Positions 32,778-33,990 of a DNA stretch of 33,990 nucleotides are shown here, piece after piece (the stretch's first letter is position 1; every line of letters begins with the position of its first letter). Source of the DNA: Paenibacillus agaridevorans (GTDB lineage Bacteria; Bacillota; Bacilli; Paenibacillales; Paenibacillaceae); assembly GCF_003112455.1 (NCBI RefSeq), contig NZ_BDQX01000163.1, positions 71,484 through 105,473 of the forward strand. The letters are read 5' to 3'. Under the pieces are notes generated by a model. That model was not told the origin of the DNA. It worked only from the letters and a program-made list of their open reading frames with translations, and searched no databases. A program made the position numbers and the translations under genes.

Positions 32778-33990
32778 CTAGAACAACAATCGGTACACGA
32801 CTCCCGCCGTAACCGCAAAAGCAAATCGCCCTTCGATGGAGGACGTCCACAAAACTTCCTTGTCTCCTCCAATCATTCGAGAAGGCGCTTGCTGTGCGCT
32901 TATCTCGCATAGCTGATCCCGGTCGGAGAGCAAAGTTGCTTCTCTCAGGACGCCGCCTTCCCACTTAAGACCGACCTCGTATCCGCCCCTGGCGCGAAGT
33001 CCGCCGACCTCTCCCGAAGGCCACTTATCAGGCAGCGCGGGCAGAAGCTCGAGGATGCCTTCATGCGATTGCAGCAGCATCTCCGCGATTCCGGCCGTCG
33101 CGGCAAAGTTGCCGTCGATCTGGAACGGCGGATGCGCGTCGAATAGATTGGCGTAGACGCCGCCCCCTTTGTAGTCGCTAGGCTCATCGTTCCTCACGAG
33201 CGTCAGCAGATTGGAGATCAGCCGCTCCGCCCGGTTGCCGTCCTTAAATCGAGCCCATAGGCCGATTTTCCAGCCCAGGCTCCAGCCGGTCCCGCCGTCT
33301 CCCCGCCGCTCCAGCGAGGTCCGCGCCGCACCGAACAGCTCAGGCGACGTCCGCTCCGTGATAAGCTTGCCGGGATAGATGCCGACAAGATGCGAGACAT
33401 GACGATGATAAACGTCCTCATCGTCGAAGTCGCTGGACCACTCCTGCAATTGCCCATGCTTCCCGATCTGCAGCGGCAGCATTTTGGCCTTCGCCGCAGC
33501 CAGCTCTTTCGCGAACGTTTCCTCCCCGCCCAAAACCTTCCCCGCTTCCATGCAGTTGTCGAACAATTCGGCGATTAACGACAGTTCCATCGTCGCGGCC
33601 GCACTGACCGCATGCAATCCTTCGCCGGCCACGAAATGATGCTCCGGCGATGTCGACGGTCCCGTCACAAGGAAACCGTTCGCATCCTCGTACAACCAGT
33701 CCAGGCAGAACAACGCCGCTTCCTTCATGACGGGGTATGCGCGCTGTCGCAGGAACTCGACGTCCCCGCTGAACGCATAGTGCTCCCATAGATGCTGGGT
33801 CAGCCAGACCCCGCCCATGGTCCAGAGCGCCCAAACGGGATCCCCTTCGCCGTAATTGCCGACCGGCGCAGTCTGCGCCCACAGATCGGAGTTATGATGA
33901 GCCACCCAGCCCCTTGCTCCGTAATTGACGGTGGCCGTCTCCTTTCCGTTCTTCGCGAGCCGTTCGATATAAGCCAGCAACGGCTCCCGG
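32778..33990 (-). CDS. GH95 alpha-L-fucosidase-like glycoside hydrolase, C-terminal part
   Basis: About 404 residues of a GH95-type enzyme (usual size about 750-800) are in the window; the start lies beyond 33990. The (alpha/alpha)6 catalytic domain is visible: [13 protein letters not shown] near the beginning, [51 protein letters not shown] and [17 protein letters not shown]. The last about 80 residues are the beta-sandwich tail. GH95 enzymes remove alpha-1,2-linked fucose or galactose from glycans and xyloglucan. The D-G-N-F motif, which carries an Asp of the active site in the family, is kept. Signal peptide and N-terminal domain cannot be judged. Confidence 0.92.
   Translation of the reverse strand, partial: REPLLAYIERLAKNGKETATVNYGARGWVAHHNSDLWAQTAPVGNYGEGDPVWALWTMGGVWLTQHLWEHYAFSGDVEFLRQRAYPVMKEAALFCLDWLYEDANGFLVTGPSTSPEHHFVAGEGLHAVSAAATMELSLIAELFDNCMEAGKVLGGEETFAKELAAAKAKMLPLQIGKHGQLQEWSSDFDDEDVYHRHVSHLVGIYPGKLITERTSPELFGAARTSLERRGDGGTGWSLGWKIGLWARFKDGNRAERLISNLLTLVRNDEPSDYKGGGVYANLFDAHPPFQIDGNFAATAGIAEMLLQSHEGILELLPALPDKWPSGEVGGLRARGGYEVGLKWEGGVLREATLLSDRDQLCEISAQQAPSRMIGGDKEVLWTSSIEGRFAFAVTAGVVYRLLF

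Overview
The window looks like a chromosomal segment of a spore-forming Paenibacillaceae-type member of the Bacillota (Paenibacillus or Cohnella-like). This rests on mid-range GC content, strong AGGAGG-like Shine-Dalgarno sites with some TTG/GTG starts, a DUF3231 (CotF-like) protein, a B. subtilis-type frataxin-like iron chaperone, a copper-amine-oxidase-N-domain exported protein, a Listeria/Paenibacillus-type rifampicin phosphotransferase, an Mrp antiporter operon, Bacillus-type LexA boxes and a GH95 alpha-L-fucosidase. Genus assignment is inference.

Layout. 1-2660 (+): end of a sugar operon with a split transketolase (N-terminal subunit partial, C-terminal subunit complete) translationally coupled to a glycerol-kinase-like FGGY kinase, closed by a strong terminator. 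2724-3973 (+): decayed sensor histidine kinase. 4048-5578 (-): Sensor-domain-like membrane protein and a lipoprotein. 5794-7165 (+): exported SLH-like protein broken by two frameshifts. 7231-12147 (-): rifampicin phosphotransferase with an unusual promoter region (operator-like palindrome plus an opposing promoter that could make a short RNA), then a TerD-like protein of the MXAN_6230/SCO0854 type. 12364-13698 (-): exported protein with a copper-amine-oxidase N-domain. 13871-14839 (+): Acr3/BASS-type permease. 14836-15870 (-): folD under a ZTP (pfl) riboswitch. 15920-17377 (-): fra-like gene plus nitronate monooxygenase. 17496-18971: degenerate repeats with about 51-bp period, interrupted by an IS150-type IS3-family element. 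19240-20109 (-): YitT-family membrane protein. 20377-23737 (+): AT-richer block with a small ribbon-helix-helix-like protein and two overlapping MutS-like ATPase genes. 23939-29846 (-): mrp operon (fused mrpAB, C, D, short E, F, G) with a strong promoter and a leader terminator. 29905-30129 (+): small membrane protein. 30143-32010 (-): SOS-controlled Y-family DNA polymerase plus a coupled unknown gene, with twin LexA boxes. 32134-32652 (+): DUF3231 protein. 32778-33990 (-): C-terminal part of a GH95 fucosidase.

Functional links. The transketolase/kinase set would phosphorylate a short ketose or polyol and pass a two-carbon unit into the pentose phosphate pathway. The Mrp subunits form one cation/proton antiporter complex. 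The polymerase and its partner form a DNA-damage-inducible mutagenesis unit. The tandem MutS-like pair, beside an IS and of different base composition, is the best candidate for a poorly described system: its overlapping genes suggest a heterodimer of ATPases that lack the mismatch-binding domain.
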